Origin: Plecoglossus altivelis
Lineage: Eukaryota; Chordata; Actinopteri; Osmeriformes; Plecoglossidae
Reading direction: 5' to 3'
Assembly: GCA_036571765.1 (NCBI GenBank)
Contig: BROE01000006.1
Location: 14,002,830 to 14,066,829 of the forward strand
Length of the DNA: 64,000 nt
Below are positions 31,954 through 45,749 of the stretch, piece by piece. Every line of letters begins with the position of its first letter. Position 1 is the first letter of the stretch. Position numbers and translations under genes: made by a program. The notes under the pieces were generated by a model. That model had not been told where the DNA came from. It made no database searches and saw nothing but the letters and a program-made list of their open reading frames with translations.

Positions 31954-33664
31954 CTGAAGACCTGAGAGTCACCTAGACAGAGAGAGATTTTGTTCATCTG
32001 TTATTTTTCAAAAGGCACAGAGAAAGAGTGTGTGTGTGTGTGTTTGTGTGTGTGTGCGTGCGTGTGTGTTAAGGGACCTGGTCCTCAGGGTTAAAACACT
32101 AAGGGTGGTATTCCCAAAGACAACCTAATAACTCTCTCCAAACACTTTCTTGATGATGCAACCACTGCCATGGACACAATGACAGTACCTTAATCTACAC
32201 AGCATAGAGAACGTCCCTATCCTTGGGCTTTTTCTTTGTGTAACCAAGGTTTTGAAACCATATCCAAACACCTCAAGTTCAGCCTGGCTCTCCCCTTCGT
32301 AAATATATTTTTGGAATCATAATAGTTTTCTAGTGGAAAAGTGTCTGTTTGTCTCATGCATATTCATCTTGTGGCTCCTTGAAATGTTTGAAGTAAAACA
32401 GGATGAACGCTGTTATTGTTCACAAACAAGCCCTCTATGTGTTGACGAAACAGCACCCTGTAAAGGGCACCTCTACAAAACAAGTTCCCTTAATCATTAT
32501 GGATAAAAAGGAACAAGATTTAACAACAAATAATACTAAAGAAAAATACCTTTAACGAAGTCATAGTATGAATCAAGCCCAGGATGAATCTGCTTAGCTG
32601 TGTGTGAGTATCAAACCTCCCATTTCAACTCCAAAATAAGGTTTTGGTGTTTAGTTTAGTTTTAAGCAAGCATATCCTTATCAATGACCCATCTAATATA
32701 GCAATGGAGGCTCAGCCACAGGCCTTTGGTCATCATATTTCCCTTTCAGTAAATATCTAGCTATGTATGCAGTGTTGCGCAAGAGTTAACAGCCTGGCTG
32801 CCTCCCACACTGGGCCTTTGTATTCTGATACTGTCTTTGTTGTAGCTATGATAGCGTGTTGATCCGGAGAGGACAACCTGAAGCCTTTTGAGATAACAGG
32901 ATCTTCTGTGTTTAAGACCACTGACCCAAGTCAGTGACCCAAGTACACAGACGCTCATCTTCAGGCGACCGAAGGAATAGAAGCCCTTTCAGCCTTGGGT
33001 TTTAGCCTTTCGTAGCAACTGCCTCGAAGAGCACTATGTGATCACATCATGATTCACGAACTGATGTGAATCGTAGAAGGTGCGGGCTAATCAGCACACG
33101 CAACAATCAGCTATCCGAGAATGGTCAGTGGCCACGCCCCCCCTACTCGTCCCGTCACCGGCCCACCCCAGGCTGACAGGTTCAGACACAAAACATTCTT
33201 ATCTGTGTATAAATGATTAACAGCTGGGCTGGACAGCACTCTGAACGGCAGGTTAGCAGGGAGAGAGGGAGGGAGAGAGTGGAAGATAGGAGAGGGGGGG
33301 GGGGGTGGGAGAGGGAAGGAAGGAATAGAATTGTTGCAGAGTAAACTGTTGATTCAGTGCCGCTTCTAAACCCTCCGAGCAACACTGAACTGACCGCAGG
33401 CTGCTTGTCTTGAACGTTATCAAAGGGATCTTTCAAAGCCACTCCGATTCTTTGGAAAATGTCCTAGCCTCGTCCTAGCTGCCTACCTCTGAGGCAGTCG
33501 TTAGGTCACACGGTATGCTATGGGAAACTGGAATTCCCAGTGAGAGAATGCCACAACAAACTCAGTAGGGAGCAGGGCCAGAGTTGTGAGCGCGGTGGTG
33601 TGTCCAACACACCTAAGGACTTCCCCTCTTGTTCTTGCCTCTGCCCCCCCCCCTACACACACAC

Positions 33665-33699
<35 letters not shown>

Positions 33700-34124
33700 T
33701 CCCCCATCAACATGTTCCACCCAGCTTGAGTTCTCTCACTAGACACAATCAGGGCTTTGTCTTCAGGGGAGGGCTGGGAGAGTCTATTCTTCTTCTCTGG
33801 AGCAGAAGAGAAGAAGTATGTGTTTCCTCAGTATGTGTCTCTGGTACTCTGGATGCCTGACTGGTGCTAATCTCTTCTTCTTCTCCCAGCAGCAGATTAG
33901 TAATAACCTCCGCGCTGCACCAGGGAGTGTCAGATCACGTACGATGGTAGAACCAGTAGTACCACAAAGGAAGATATACAAACACTACATATAGTATTAT
34001 ATAGTATTTATGTGAATCACACGTACGTCAATATTTTACGTGGTTTGGTGGAGGGATTTTCAATTGCTGTTTAATTTGGATATCCTCTCTCTGTCTTTCA
34101 AGAACAAACTATTAGTGTGTGAGT

Positions 34125-34198
<74 letters not shown>

Positions 34199-35393
34199 AC
34201 GTGCATGCGTCTGTGTCTTTGGAAGCAGTGAACCATGATATGGCATGATTGTTTTCCACAACAAACCCACAGCACACACACAGGCCACTTGTATTCTTCA
34301 GTTGTAAGTCATAACTATCGCGTCCATAGACATCAATCTAAAATAATCCATACTGCGTTGACCAAGTAAAAACAAGCCAAATGGCAGCAGGGGAGTGAAA
34401 GATCAATAGAAATGTGATGATCAACGACCTAAACGATGCGTCTCCTGTTCCAGGCCTCTCTAGCTCCCGGTGACACGACATCTAAGCTCTGGAGTTATCT
34501 GACTCACTACCAAGACTCTGCTGAGGGTCGTCAAGATCACAAGGGGTCTCATTAGCAAACAAACCATCGAGGGAAAGAAACTGATTATCTGCACTTCGTC
34601 TACGTCCCTCCTGTCGTCATGCTTGTACAATCTTAAGGTGATACTACAGGTCTTCAACTGTGCTCGCAAGACAATGGATTTCTTTAACTGTGCGCTAAGA
34701 TGTGTGTTGAAATGTAACACGGCCTGCTTCCCCTACAAACTACCAGTAATTAATAATTCACCATAATGATCGTGGTTGAAAGGCGCGTTGAGAAGCCAGT
34801 AGACGTTTCACGACAGGATAATATGCTGCTTTTGTTCTCATTTCTTTTATCCACAGATAAACACCCAAAAAGAAGCCTTTCAGTGCAAAAACGTTGAGCA
34901 GAGCCCATCTAAATATTCGGTTTTGATATGAGCAGATCTGAACATTTAAGTTACATAGCCATGTATTTCGCAAGCAGCCTACACTATGCGCTATGTCTAA
35001 AAAAAACAAGCCGTGGTAGCGTAAGCAGCTCTAGAATATTATTATGAGAATATTATAAAACTCGCACCTGCACTGGGCCAGGGCCCAGTGGACAACGGTG
35101 TCGATTTGCTATTTTCCAGCCGGCAAGTTGATGAGCTACGTTCGCGAACATAAAATAAGCCATATACATACCTTATTGAAAACTGTAGCTGTGTGTATTA
35201 TTTATTGTTCGGACGCGAAGAGTTAAAAAAAAATCCTTAAACGTGCAGTGTATTATTTCAAAATCTTTACCGCATTGTGGACAACAACCAACGCGTCTTC
35301 TCTTAAAACATAGTGCGTATCTTTTGTGGTGGGGGGGGGCGTGACGTCATCCAAAGCAAGGGGTAGCAAGGGTCGGAAAAACGGTCTTATTGC
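31954..35393 (-). other. Probable cystm1 5' intron
   Basis: Mostly A/T-rich with no recognisable coding sequence. It holds AC and TG microsatellites at 33654-33698 and 34117-34197 and a G run at 33294-33304. Assigning it to cystm1 depends on the inferred first exon near 35.4 kb. Confidence 0.45.
34117..34197 (+). repeat. (GT)n microsatellite
   Basis: About 35 GT units with a few early GA interruptions, in the presumed cystm1 first intron. Confidence 0.95.
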
Positions 35394-35440
35394 ACTTACC
35401 GCTTTTTCCATTGGTTGGTTAATGGCATTGTAGGTAGCCA
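35342..35440 (-). promoter_or_regulatory. Candidate cystm1 first exon donor and promoter with palindromic CRE
   Basis: The minus strand has a perfect donor (GCG/GTAAGT, 35399-35394) preceded by sequence with CCAAT motifs. A full palindromic TGACGTCA lies at 35342-35349. Together they suggest a first noncoding exon and nearby promoter. A second donor (AAG/GTATGT) lies at 35171-35166. Confidence 0.35.
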
Positions 35441-35449
35441 CTCTCGATG

Positions 35450-38400
35450 CACTTCGATGAGAACATGATTAAACTCATCGGTGACCGAAACTCATCGGTG
35501 ACAGAAAATCATCTGACTGCTGATTCTACGTGACGAAATACGCACGAAACTGAAAGATGATTGGTCAGAGCAACATATAAAAACTATGTACCTCGGTCGA
35601 TAAATGACTGGAAAATAGACGGAATGAAATAGCTGTTGACAGTTATATTTAATCAATGTATTCCACAAAAATGTTTTGCATAGTGAATATTTTTTTGTCG
35701 ATTTTTTCACTAAATGTATTGAACGACATTTCAAACATTTTGGTTTTTAACAAGTCGCTCTTAATCATTTTACATAAAGTAAATTCGTTTTAAATGTGCT
35801 TAAAAATGTGGTGCAGTACCTAATTTGAACCACTTAGTGGCATCAATGTCTCACTTTCCCTGACCAAGCCTGGGGTGTACCATTAAGAAGGAGCTTCCAG
35901 GATGTTAAAGGAAGTCTTACCCTTCACATTGTCGTGGGGGTCAATGACTCTAAATCACATTCAGAGCTAAACAATAATATAAAACATGAATCAAAGTAAA
36001 AGGCCAGTCCCTTACTAAAATAAGACCAAAAAATAACATTTTGACATTTTATTTCTTTTACAGCAAATCTCCCCCTATAAATGGCAATGAAGGTTGAAAT
36101 GACCTGAGAGGATAGTGATTGGGGTAGTATTGTTCAGTCCCTGTGAAGTCTAACTATACCAGGAAGGGAAGAGGGGAGCCAAGGGGACTGATACGACTAC
36201 AGACCAGGTCATTCTTTACTTAATATACATTCAAGTTAGTATGTTTGTATTATATGGATTCTGGAAAGCACAGAAACTGAAGTGTTTTGCAACCAGTCTT
36301 GAATTCAACTTTTTGGAGGGAAAAAAATCTCAGATTTGCCAGTTTCATGTTCAAGGTAATGTTACAGCACCGCAACCTCTTGGATTGAGTTGAAATGTGT
36401 GCGAGTGGCAGTCATTGGTTCATCACTTTAACTGTAGGGCCCTTTGGTGGATGCCAGAGAATTGACAAAACTGCTGATGTTGTTTATGACTATTTGGCTG
36501 CACTCCATACTCATAGCTGTATCACTCTGCCAAATTTCACATAAGTAATCAAAGGTCTAGTTGATTTACGAGATCAATTAGACCCCGGGTCATAACGACA
36601 TGAGGATCTCTTAGAACACCTAGTTGACCATTGCATTATAGTTCATCTTAAATGTCAAAATCCTCTTGTATAGCCTTGGAACAGGCTACAGGGGGCAAAT
36701 ATCGTATTTACCCAATGCCACAACCTATCGAATCCAACTTTCACATATTGCCATTGTTAAATATTGACCATATTAATTACGTGCAGCAACTGTTAAGAAT
36801 GAAAAATAAATCATACAGTGTCATGTCTTTCACTGTAAAGCACACACACACACAAACACACACTCCAGATTGTGAAACACAGTCTGTGGTGTCGTCACAG
36901 ACCTGTGTGACAGCCTTAGACAGCTGGGAAAGCCAGTGTTGGTGGAAACAGGGACTAAGCTCTGGACCATAAACCATTCCCATCAAGCCTTTCAGAAGGA
37001 AAACTAGTACAAGTCCTTAAGGAAGAATTCAAAAGGCTCATCATAGAAAACAAAATCTAGACTGTTCTAGATACTGTGTACTTAATTTAAGTGTACTTAA
37101 ATGTCCTTGAGCCAGAGAACGCGTGATGGCAGTGTGTTCATATATACGAGGGAGATAGATTGCAGATCTGTCAGACACCTGTCCTGTTATCTGCTGTCTC
37201 GTGAACCCACGCTGCCCCATATGTGACATAACATCCATTGTGTAAGAACTGATGGATCACACCAGATTAGAAAACACTCTCTCACTCAACATTTTTGACA
37301 GGCTGCAGTCATGTTTTGCCTACCAGCGTTTGCACTGTGTTCCTTGTAGACTAACTGGTTGTTGATGGAGCCATGATTGGCTGTGTTTGAAGGGCTTTTC
37401 CATGGTGATGTCCCAGTAGCGATCCTACAGGCCCCACAGGGGGGTTCTGCTGAAGGACACATTTCAAAGTCAAGGCAGTGGCCAGTGTTCCCAGCTACAG
37501 TGTCTCACTGGGGTCTGCTGGATGGGTGGGGGAGTGGAAGGCAGGAGGGGTAGAGGAGTGAATGGGAGGAGGTGAGGAGGGGGTGCAATGTTTAAGATGA
37601 AGAGGAGTGGAGGAGTAAATGTGAGAAGGAGTGGAGGTAAGAAGGACTTGTGTGAGGGGTTGGAGGTAAGGAGGAGTGGAGGTGAGGCGGTATGGAGGTG
37701 TGGGGGCTTTACAGATGGTGTGGTGTATTTGAGCAACAATCAGAGGGACTTTGTGTGGCATTCTGTCCAATGGCTGACGTCACCTCTGCTGTCACTCACT
37801 TGTCAAAGCCTCGTTTCAGCATTGCTCAATCTCTAACCTGCTCTTTGCCCTATGTTTTTACCTGGACCCTGCAACATGTTCTTTACTAGAATATGTGTGT
37901 GGTAATGGATACTTGGGTCACCCTGTATCTGTAGAGAAACATATGTTCACAATGCAGTGTGCTTCTTTTGAAAGGCATTCAGATGTTACAGATGATAGAT
38001 TTTGGACCTGAATATTGGTGGTGTGTGTGTCTGCGTGTGTGAAATCTTAATACTGTATGTGCGTGTTAGTGTATTTATTAGTTACCTGTGCTACTATGAA
38101 TTTGGTCTGTATGAGCGTGTAGGTTGTTTTTGCAGAGCATTTTACCCAGCTGTCCTCCTCCCCCCTTACGATTTATGATGTATGTGCCTAAACATGCTGG
38201 CTGTTTACTCTTGTCACCATAGTGATTTGGCCTGTGCCATCAACATTTGGAGGCGGAGTCGCCAAAAATAGCTGCTCAGACGAACTCCCTCCCCCACCAG
38301 AGGCCTGGAAGACGACAGGAAGGAAGGTGTTGATTGGTACTAATGTTAATTGTATGTGGGAATGGAACTACGGCTGTTAACTTGAGTTTTAAGTGGACAA

Positions 38401-40400
38401 TGATTGAGAGGGGTTTCTCACACTGTGTGTTGCACGTCGCTCTATTGTAACATGTTGGAGATGAGCACGGGAGGTCATGATGTGTCACTGTAGTTGTGAG
38501 GTGTAAAACAAACATGTCCCTTTTGGGTAGCCAAAAAAACATACAGAACCAGCAGTAATGGCCTCTCCAAATATGCTAATGTAAGTAAGTGTGGGCTTGC
38601 AGTTTGTATATACATGTGCTACATCAATATATATATATCGTAAATGTCAGATACAGTGACTTGTGTGTGTGTGTGTGTGTGTGTAAGGAGGAGATGAGAG
38701 AGCTGACCTATCAGTTCACCGTGGCCTCTTTCTGTGTAATCCCTGATAAATCAAGCTGACAGTCAGAGATTCGTTCCTCAGAGTGGGGATCGCTTCATCA
38801 CAATCCCAGGAGACGGCATGTGACCATCTCCACCTGGCCAGCTGGAACCTGGCCCTGGCCCTCTCGCACGTAAGCACCACCCTGACACGCGCACACGCCC
38901 TCGCACACGCCCTCGTACACCACGCACACACCCCCCCCCTTGTGCTCTGCAAACAGTATCTACATTTTTTTGCCCCTGCACACCATCCAGCTGTCTCAAA
39001 TAACAAACAGGACATTGCGACACAACGGCCAAACGACCGTGTGGCTGTCATGAGGTTTTGTTTGATTCTGGTGCGGCCCGGCGTGCTGTGCTGAGGTCAG
39101 CAGGTGCATGGCAGCAGAACAGCTGCCCAGTGTGACCCACATCCCACAGCAGAACCGGGGAGGGAGGGGGGGCAGGCAGGCAGTGTGTTGTCTCAGTCTG
39201 GCTGTGCACACGGCCCCAGTAGGAGGGGCCTGGGCCCCAGAAGCCTGCTCCGCCAGTTCATATTGTCCCCTGGAAAAATCCTACTTCAAACACGGTGATC
39301 CCTACATAAACACGTTCTAGATGCATCCATTTATCTTTCTGTCATGGGAGCAGTCCAGAGAGAGGATGCAGGGATTACCCTGATTAGCTCTGTATACAAT
39401 ATATCATAGAGATAGTAAGTCTGACCCAGCCCTAGCTCAGCTCTTACATCACTCATTCATCCTTAACTTTATTCTATATTCCTCGATAGTGTCATTAGAT
39501 CCATTTTTCAAAAGGTGTTGTCATGTTACTGTAAAACCTGCCTGGTTAGATTGTGTTAAAGAGCCATCTTGGATGTAGTGACATGTGAGACCAGGGTTGA
39601 AGCCTGGAATGTAGGGGCTTCATTTATCACAGCATCCACGTGCTCATGTTCCATACGTAGACCCAGTGCCTCGTGAGGGTGGGAGGTGAACCTGTTTGTT
39701 GATGTCAGCATGGCTGGTTTGAAACTGTAGTATGCCATGGTCTCACCTTGAAGAACTGTCTGAAGGTCACTCACAAAATCAGTACTTGGTTATTTAATAT
39801 GTATATGTTTTTAAGGGTACATAGGTGTAACCCTATGGCCTGAAGTTACTGAGTTGGGCTCCAGTCACACGTGACCTCGAATGGGAACAAGCACATTGCA
39901 CTGCAATCCCTCCCAGGGATCAGTAGAAAATGTATGCATGTATATTTTTTATTTTGTTCAACGTATTGTTTCAGTCAATATGGTATCATGGGGCAGAGCA
40001 AAGGACATGTTTTGACACTTTCGCTTATTGTTGAGGTTTGTTATGTTTCTGATAAGATAGGAAGCTATGCAGTGATCATCTACTAACACAGGTGTGTCTC
40101 ATGTCTGTACATTTAACTAGGTCAGAGAAACGTCCCCAGGTGATTCAAATGGATATAAGCTTGTTACCAGTATGTAAACATGGGAGTGTTGTATTTACAC
40201 AGAAATTACGCAACTCAATTTCATGTTTGTATTTTTATTTGTTCGTTTTTCCCCCCCAGACCTTCTTCCTCCTCCCGAACACAAGGAAGAGCTCGTCCAC
40301 AGCCTGTCAGACCGTACCTCCTCACCTCTGGGTCAAGGACCAACTTGCATACACCTCCAAAATGGAGGAAAACTCTTTAAAAAAACAAAAACAAAAAACA
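35450..40400. other. Intergenic region, no gene recognised
   Basis: About 5 kb between the cystm1 5' end and the eif4ebp3 3' end. It holds short TG/AC runs (36840-36860, 38664-38684), a degenerate GGAGGTGAGGAGG stretch near 37510-37700 and nothing that looks coding on either strand. Confidence 0.6.
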
Positions 40401-40800
40401 ATTACGGCAGTACAGCCGTTTGCAAACATCCCTGCTTAACAAGTGCTTGTCTTGAATCCCTCCCTGTTCAAAAAATATAAAAGTACCGTAGTCATATTTA
40501 CAACATGGGAAAAAATGTCCACCAAACAATCTGATCCTTTCATCCGGTTACAACTCCAAGTCTGCAACCAGTCCTCTATTTAAACGCCCCTTTGCACTCA
40601 ACTTTTTGATTTGGTTTTGAACTCAGGAGTCAACAACTCCCTATAAGCTTCCTTTTTTTTCCTCTTTTTTGGTTCCTCAAAAATATGTTTTGGAAAAAAA
40701 AAGAACGATGAAAAAGAGTGTGTAAGGCGTGCAGGTCACGAGTGACAGCAGAGGTGTTGTGAAACACAAGATCACTCTTCACAGGAACCCCAACTGGCGC

Positions 40801-40829
40801 TCACATGTCCATCTCAAACTGGCTGTCAT
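40801..40829 (-). CDS. eif4ebp3: eif4ebp3 coding exon 3
   Basis: 29 nt, acceptor CTCTTGTAG on the minus strand. Encodes (D)DSQFEMDM and TGA, the TOS motif. Too short to be found as an open frame. Confidence 0.93.
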
Positions 40830-43800
40830 CTACAAGAGAAACAAAGAGAGGTTAGAATCAAACTCAATCTTGACTTGACAGTCCTACCGCACCCAAATAA
40901 CGGCTATCCTGCAACTCACATCGATGGGGTCGTTTGTTCATTTTATTAACATGAAAGTCTTATTGTCAAACGCCCACCACCACCCCCCCCTCCCCTCCCC
41001 AGCCAGCACATACCAGGTCACTCTAACCCCCCCCCCCATCTCACTATACATACTTGGACAGAGAGAGGGGGGGGGTGGAAAGAGGGGAGGTAGCTGTGCC
41101 TCATCTCCAAAGACAACATCCGACAACATTCTGTCCTGTGACCAACAGCTGAAGGGACATGAACCCCTCATGCTTCACCCACAGGCTGATGACCACGCCT
41201 TCTACCAAGCATAGCTCCAGCTTCTCTGCTCCCTAATCTCCACTATGCTAACAGCTAGCTGATACTACCAAGATAACAACCTGGCCCGATAGACCAACCG
41301 CCTCCCATCTCAAAACAACAACGATTGTTACGAATCCTCCAGATAACCAACAGGCAGGGAGCTGACATGGGGGGGGCGGAGCAGAAAGCGTGAGGCTAAG
41401 AGCCAGCTCCACAAGCCTACAGGCCATGGGGCTGCTGTGTTGCAGTCACTTCTCTGGCTCTTACACAAGCTAGCTCAGGTCTAAAAGGCAGCCCTGGCCT
41501 TGTTCAGCTCAAGTGTTAAAACCCAGCCACATTCCAGGAGGGCCACAGCCTGGTGGACTAGAATAGCACACATGGTGCAAGCGGCTGGGCACTCTGCAGC
41601 GTCTCCTCCAGCACTAGCGCTCCACCACACCAGCCACGCTCAGGTTCTGATGCTGGCCAGGACTGTGGAGGAACAACTACGTGTTTTACTGCTCTAACAA
41701 GCGTAAAGCTAACCAAGATGTGCTAGTGTTGGTTAACTGTAGGAGTCGACCGGTCCTCCACAGGCCTACAGCTGCAGTGCATTAACATCTCTAGTGACAG
41801 CTAGCTCAACTAAGCAAGCAGCACAAACTCTGCTCGCAAGGACACAGGCACAACAGCACAATTCCTTGCCCTGACATCCCTGCAACAAACAACTCTTGAG
41901 GTATCTGTATCCAAGCACTAGCAGTGGGGAAGCAGGAGGGAAACAGTGCTTCCAGGTAACATGATTGTCCTCAAAGGACCAGGATCTAAAGCCCAGGGTT
42001 AGCTGTGGGAGCTGGATCATGTCTGTACCTGTCACACCTCATCTCTACCTCCCCTCAGCGTCATGGAGACCACTGACGAGTGTGTGTGTGTGTGTTTGCA
42101 TGAGAGGGGGATTATTCACCAGCCAGGTCTTTCTCCTCCTCCTCGATCTCTTCCTTCAGTTCCTGGAGCTTGCCCAGGGGGTGCAGGGCAGGAACAGTGA
42201 CCCCCGGGATCTGGGGGAGGCAGCACGGAGGGGTGCGGGCGATGGGAGAGTTTCGACAGTCCAAGAGGAACTTCCTGTCGTAGATGATGCGGGTTCCTGT
42301 TTGAGAAAGAATTAGATCATTCTGTTAAAGTTTCTGCATTGAAAACAAGAATGTCACAAAGTGTGTAATCGCATGCTGAGTCACTGACAGATAAATAAAC
42401 CTGGCTTGTTTTAATCGCAGAATGTGTCCAGTGATTTTTGTCTTCCATCTAAGTTTTTGCAAGCAGATATCATTTCCTGTCCGGCAGGTTTGTAACTAAA
42501 GGTTCCTCTTGAGGCTATTTAGGAAAGTTCAAAGACCCAGCCAGCAGCCTTCATATGAAGTGTGCATGTGTATATGTGTCCCTATGGCCTCGTGGCCGGG
42601 GCTGCTGGACGCATACCAAGCACGCCCTGTTCTCAGCACGAGGATGAAGGGGGGAGCTGTGGGTTGGCACGGTAAAGTCTGTTCTAGGAATCTCAAACAC
42701 AAACACATTCTCTTCCAGGGCCAGGCCAGGGCCAGGCCAGGCCAGGCCCATATCTGGCTGCAGCAGCTGGGGTTAAGGCTGCTGGGAAGCTGCACAGGGG
42801 GACCAGTGGTGGCAGGTATACTGGCCTCAACCACCAGCATGGGAACACAGACAGTGTCTCTTTAAATCTGGGGATTCTCCTGGGTGCTGGCAGGACAGGA
42901 GGCTAACAACCAAGGGAGGCGTTGTGTGGTGGCGTTTCTGCTGAAGTTTGCCCAGCACAAGACAACAAGGACGGGGAGTGGCTGGTTCCCCTTTGGAACT
43001 CCACACCGGAGTTTGAACTGCTCCAGGACTGGATCACTACCCTGTGCTTCACACCAGGCAAAAACAGGTTATGTAATCACTGCCTGTTGTGCAGCCTGTA
43101 CTGGACAAAAGGGGAGGGTGTGTGTGTAAGAGTGAGAGTGANNNNNNNNNNNNNNNNNAGAGAGAGAGAGAGAGAGAGAGAGAGAAGGGGGGAGAGAGAG
43201 AGGGTAGGGTGGAGGGGGAGAAAGAGAGGAATGCAAGTTAGCTGCACCCATGCCATGGTTGCTAACGTAGCTTTGCAGGCTAGTTATGCAAAAGGGGCCC
43301 AGCCTTAAACAGTCTTGTCCAATCTCTTTGTTCAGTGGAAACCTTCCCTCCACGTGATCTAACGTAGCATCAGGCAACAGCAGAGCCCACTAGGACACAA
43401 CAGGCTGTCACAATGGCAGGCTAGCATGGAGATAAGCATCAGTGACAGTGGGGGCCAAAACTAAAAACACAGGATTTTCCTAAACCCAACCTTCCCTCCC
43501 CTTCCTGAGTCCTCCTAACAGTACTCATTCTGAAAGAGACACAGAGAGCTTCACACGCTTCCTCTCTGTTACTTGGCCTGTTGCTAATCTCTCTTCCCTT
43601 TTCACGTCTACCTTTGATTTCATGTCATTTCCTTTCCCAGAACAGAATGTTCTCTAGAATTCCTGAAATGCAGTGGAGAAAGATGAGGTGGTGAGGGGGG
43701 GGGGTACATTTCACTAACCCCTCCCCTCCACTCCACCTCCTAATCATCTTCCAATCATCTTGCAGCTCGGCCTGCAGCAGTCACATGGCCATGTCTCAAC

Positions 43801-45454
43801 AAATACAAACTTCTTGTTGTGGTGTGTAACTCTGTGTTTGCTAAACACAGGCCACACAACTATTCCAAGCCTCTTGTGTTCCATTACCAACATGTACCCA
43901 AACTTGTTTCAAAACAATATCTTTCTTCTCTCACTCTCCTTCACATAATGGGGGGAGAATATATATATGTATCCCCTAGGCCACGACTTCCCCTTCCCCT
44001 ATATGAGTATATATGTAAATCCCAGGGATAGGCAGTATTCATGAAATACATATTTAAAACACAAAACAGAATTTTGCCATTTGTATTTGACAGGTTGATA
44101 ATAGCTTCATTTTTTTCAAATTACTTCACATTCTTATTCTATATGCTTATAATATGTCATGGTTTTAAACGACTGTAAAAGCATTTGTGATAAGTGGATC
44201 TGATGACATCCTCAAAATGCTGCCTCTAGTTGGTGATACTGACTTGCCCACACTTGTTGACATCAGGGCAGGAAATGAAGGTAGGTTATGGGAACATTTC
44301 ACTTTGAAAACTGTTTCTTTACATTTCTATCAGTCTCTTCTTATGGATGACTAATGCAGGCCTTTCTTTATCAAACGCCAAGGAACTAAATTAGGATAGT
44401 TAAGACTCATTAGAAAAATGCTAGTTAAACTCGAATGCTAGTCAGACATCAGACTTGAAAACTAGCCTTCATTTGGGTGCTCAAAGGCATATTTGATTTG
44501 TCCACAGAGTGCAGGTCACATGCAATGCATGATAAGTAAGCAGAGACAAGAAGTTGCTAAACTACCTAACTGAATCAGTATACTGCTGAAGCAATACATC
44601 AGACAGTAGATAGGTTTGTCAGGAGTTGAATGCCTCCTTGTTCAAGTTTTTTTTTTAATGCTAAATTAAAGCAGTTTTTTTTTTACACGTTTCTCTTGTA
44701 TTTTCACTGTGATACACTTAAAGTATTCGGTATTTTATTCATTTTAAATACATTTTGATTGCATCTATTCCCATCTCTGGCGACTGGTTTGGTGCAGCTC
44801 GGCTGCTTGATCTCATACAACATATCAACAAAATGCCTTTGATAAGCCACCATACCGACAGCCACTGTTTCTAAAACATCTGCCATTGCACTCCACTAGG
44901 CTAACTACACATCAACAAATCCCTCATTAAGTAAGAAGCCTTTTGACGTCACAGAAAATGCGGTTGAAACTTGCGTTCAGCAGCCTACCGCATTTTCTGC
45001 ACGTTCACCACGTCAACAATAACGAGTGAGCTTGCTAGCAGCTACATCAGGGGAGCAATGCATGATGTGCTGTAGGGGCGCGTAGCATTTGTTTACTGAC
45101 TGACACGCACCGTTGCAGATTGACATGCGATACAGTGCGAAGAAAACCAATCCAGACCACGAGAAAAAGCCCACATTCACATTTGAAATGTCGACGTTCG
45201 TGCCTAATGAACTACTACATTCTATCTATTCTCGCAACAGGTCGCATCGCAGTTAGCGTGATGCTAGCCATCAACACAGCTCAACTTCCAGTCATTTACT
45301 AGACAGGGTTCGCCCACTTACCCCCGGGGGTCGTGGAAAACAGCGTTCCTCCAGGCGTTTGACTGTAGCAGTCAGGCAGCTGGGACCAGTCCTTGAGAGT
45401 AAGCACTCGGGTGGGAATGGGACAGCTCTTCACCTGTTTGGTGTTAGTTGACAT
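40801..45454 (-). CDS. eif4ebp3: eIF4E-binding protein 3-like translational repressor, three coding exons
   Basis: 4E-BPs bind eIF4E and block cap-dependent translation; mTORC1 phosphorylation releases them. The predicted 112-residue protein has the [20 protein letters not shown] core with both TPGG phospho-sites and the eIF4E-binding YDRKFLL (YXXXXL-hydrophobic). RNSPIARTPPCCLPQIPGVT is the signature of the 4E-BP3 branch, and the C-terminal FEMDM is the TOS motif. The acidic KEEIEEEEKDL stretch also fits 4E-BP3. Exons: 45322-45454, 42120-42296, 40801-40829, all GT..AG and in frame (phases 1 and 1). The N-terminus (SCPIPTRVLT) resembles neither a clean RAIP motif nor the short human 4E-BP3 start. 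In human, EIF4EBP3 can be read through from ANKHD1; here it has its own first exon and upstream motifs. Confidence 0.93.
42120..42296 (-). CDS. eif4ebp3: eif4ebp3 coding exon 2
   Basis: 177 nt, acceptor TTTCTCAAACAG, donor GTGAAT on the minus strand. Encodes the eIF4E-binding helix, the CCLPQIPGVT stretch and the acidic tail. Confidence 0.94.
42297..45321 (-). other. eif4ebp3 intron 1, with a small assembly gap
   Basis: 3-kb intron. It holds an AG repeat (43159-43186) next to 17 N at 43142-43158 and a GGGCCAGGCCAGG direct repeat at 42718-42750. No coding sequence seen. Confidence 0.75.
43142..43158. other. Assembly gap of 17 N
   Basis: Unknown bases next to an AG microsatellite, probably an unresolved repeat length. 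Confidence 0.98.
45322..45454 (-). CDS. eif4ebp3: eif4ebp3 coding exon 1
   Basis: ATG at 45454-45452, donor GTAAGT on the minus strand. Encodes the N-terminus through the first TPGG. Confidence 0.93.
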
Positions 45455-45749
45455 CGTGGAGGTCTTGCACAAAGATGTTGATTGTAATTGCCTTGGGCCG
45501 CCTGAGTTGAGGCTTGCAAATTTGGTTGCCTCTTCTAGCTAGCTAGGTAGCTAATGCCTAAAACAAGAAGAAAACAAGATTGTCCTTGTTTTTTAATATA
45601 TACTATTTATAATAATATTTTCAGCACTAGCTGAAAAGTTTGGTAAACAAGCTACACGCGCTTATTTAACTAGCCGTAAAGGAAAATATCGAGGGCGTCT
45701 GCGCTCTGATCACGAGAATATTTGAGTTTGCTGGTTTGACTGTTGTGAC

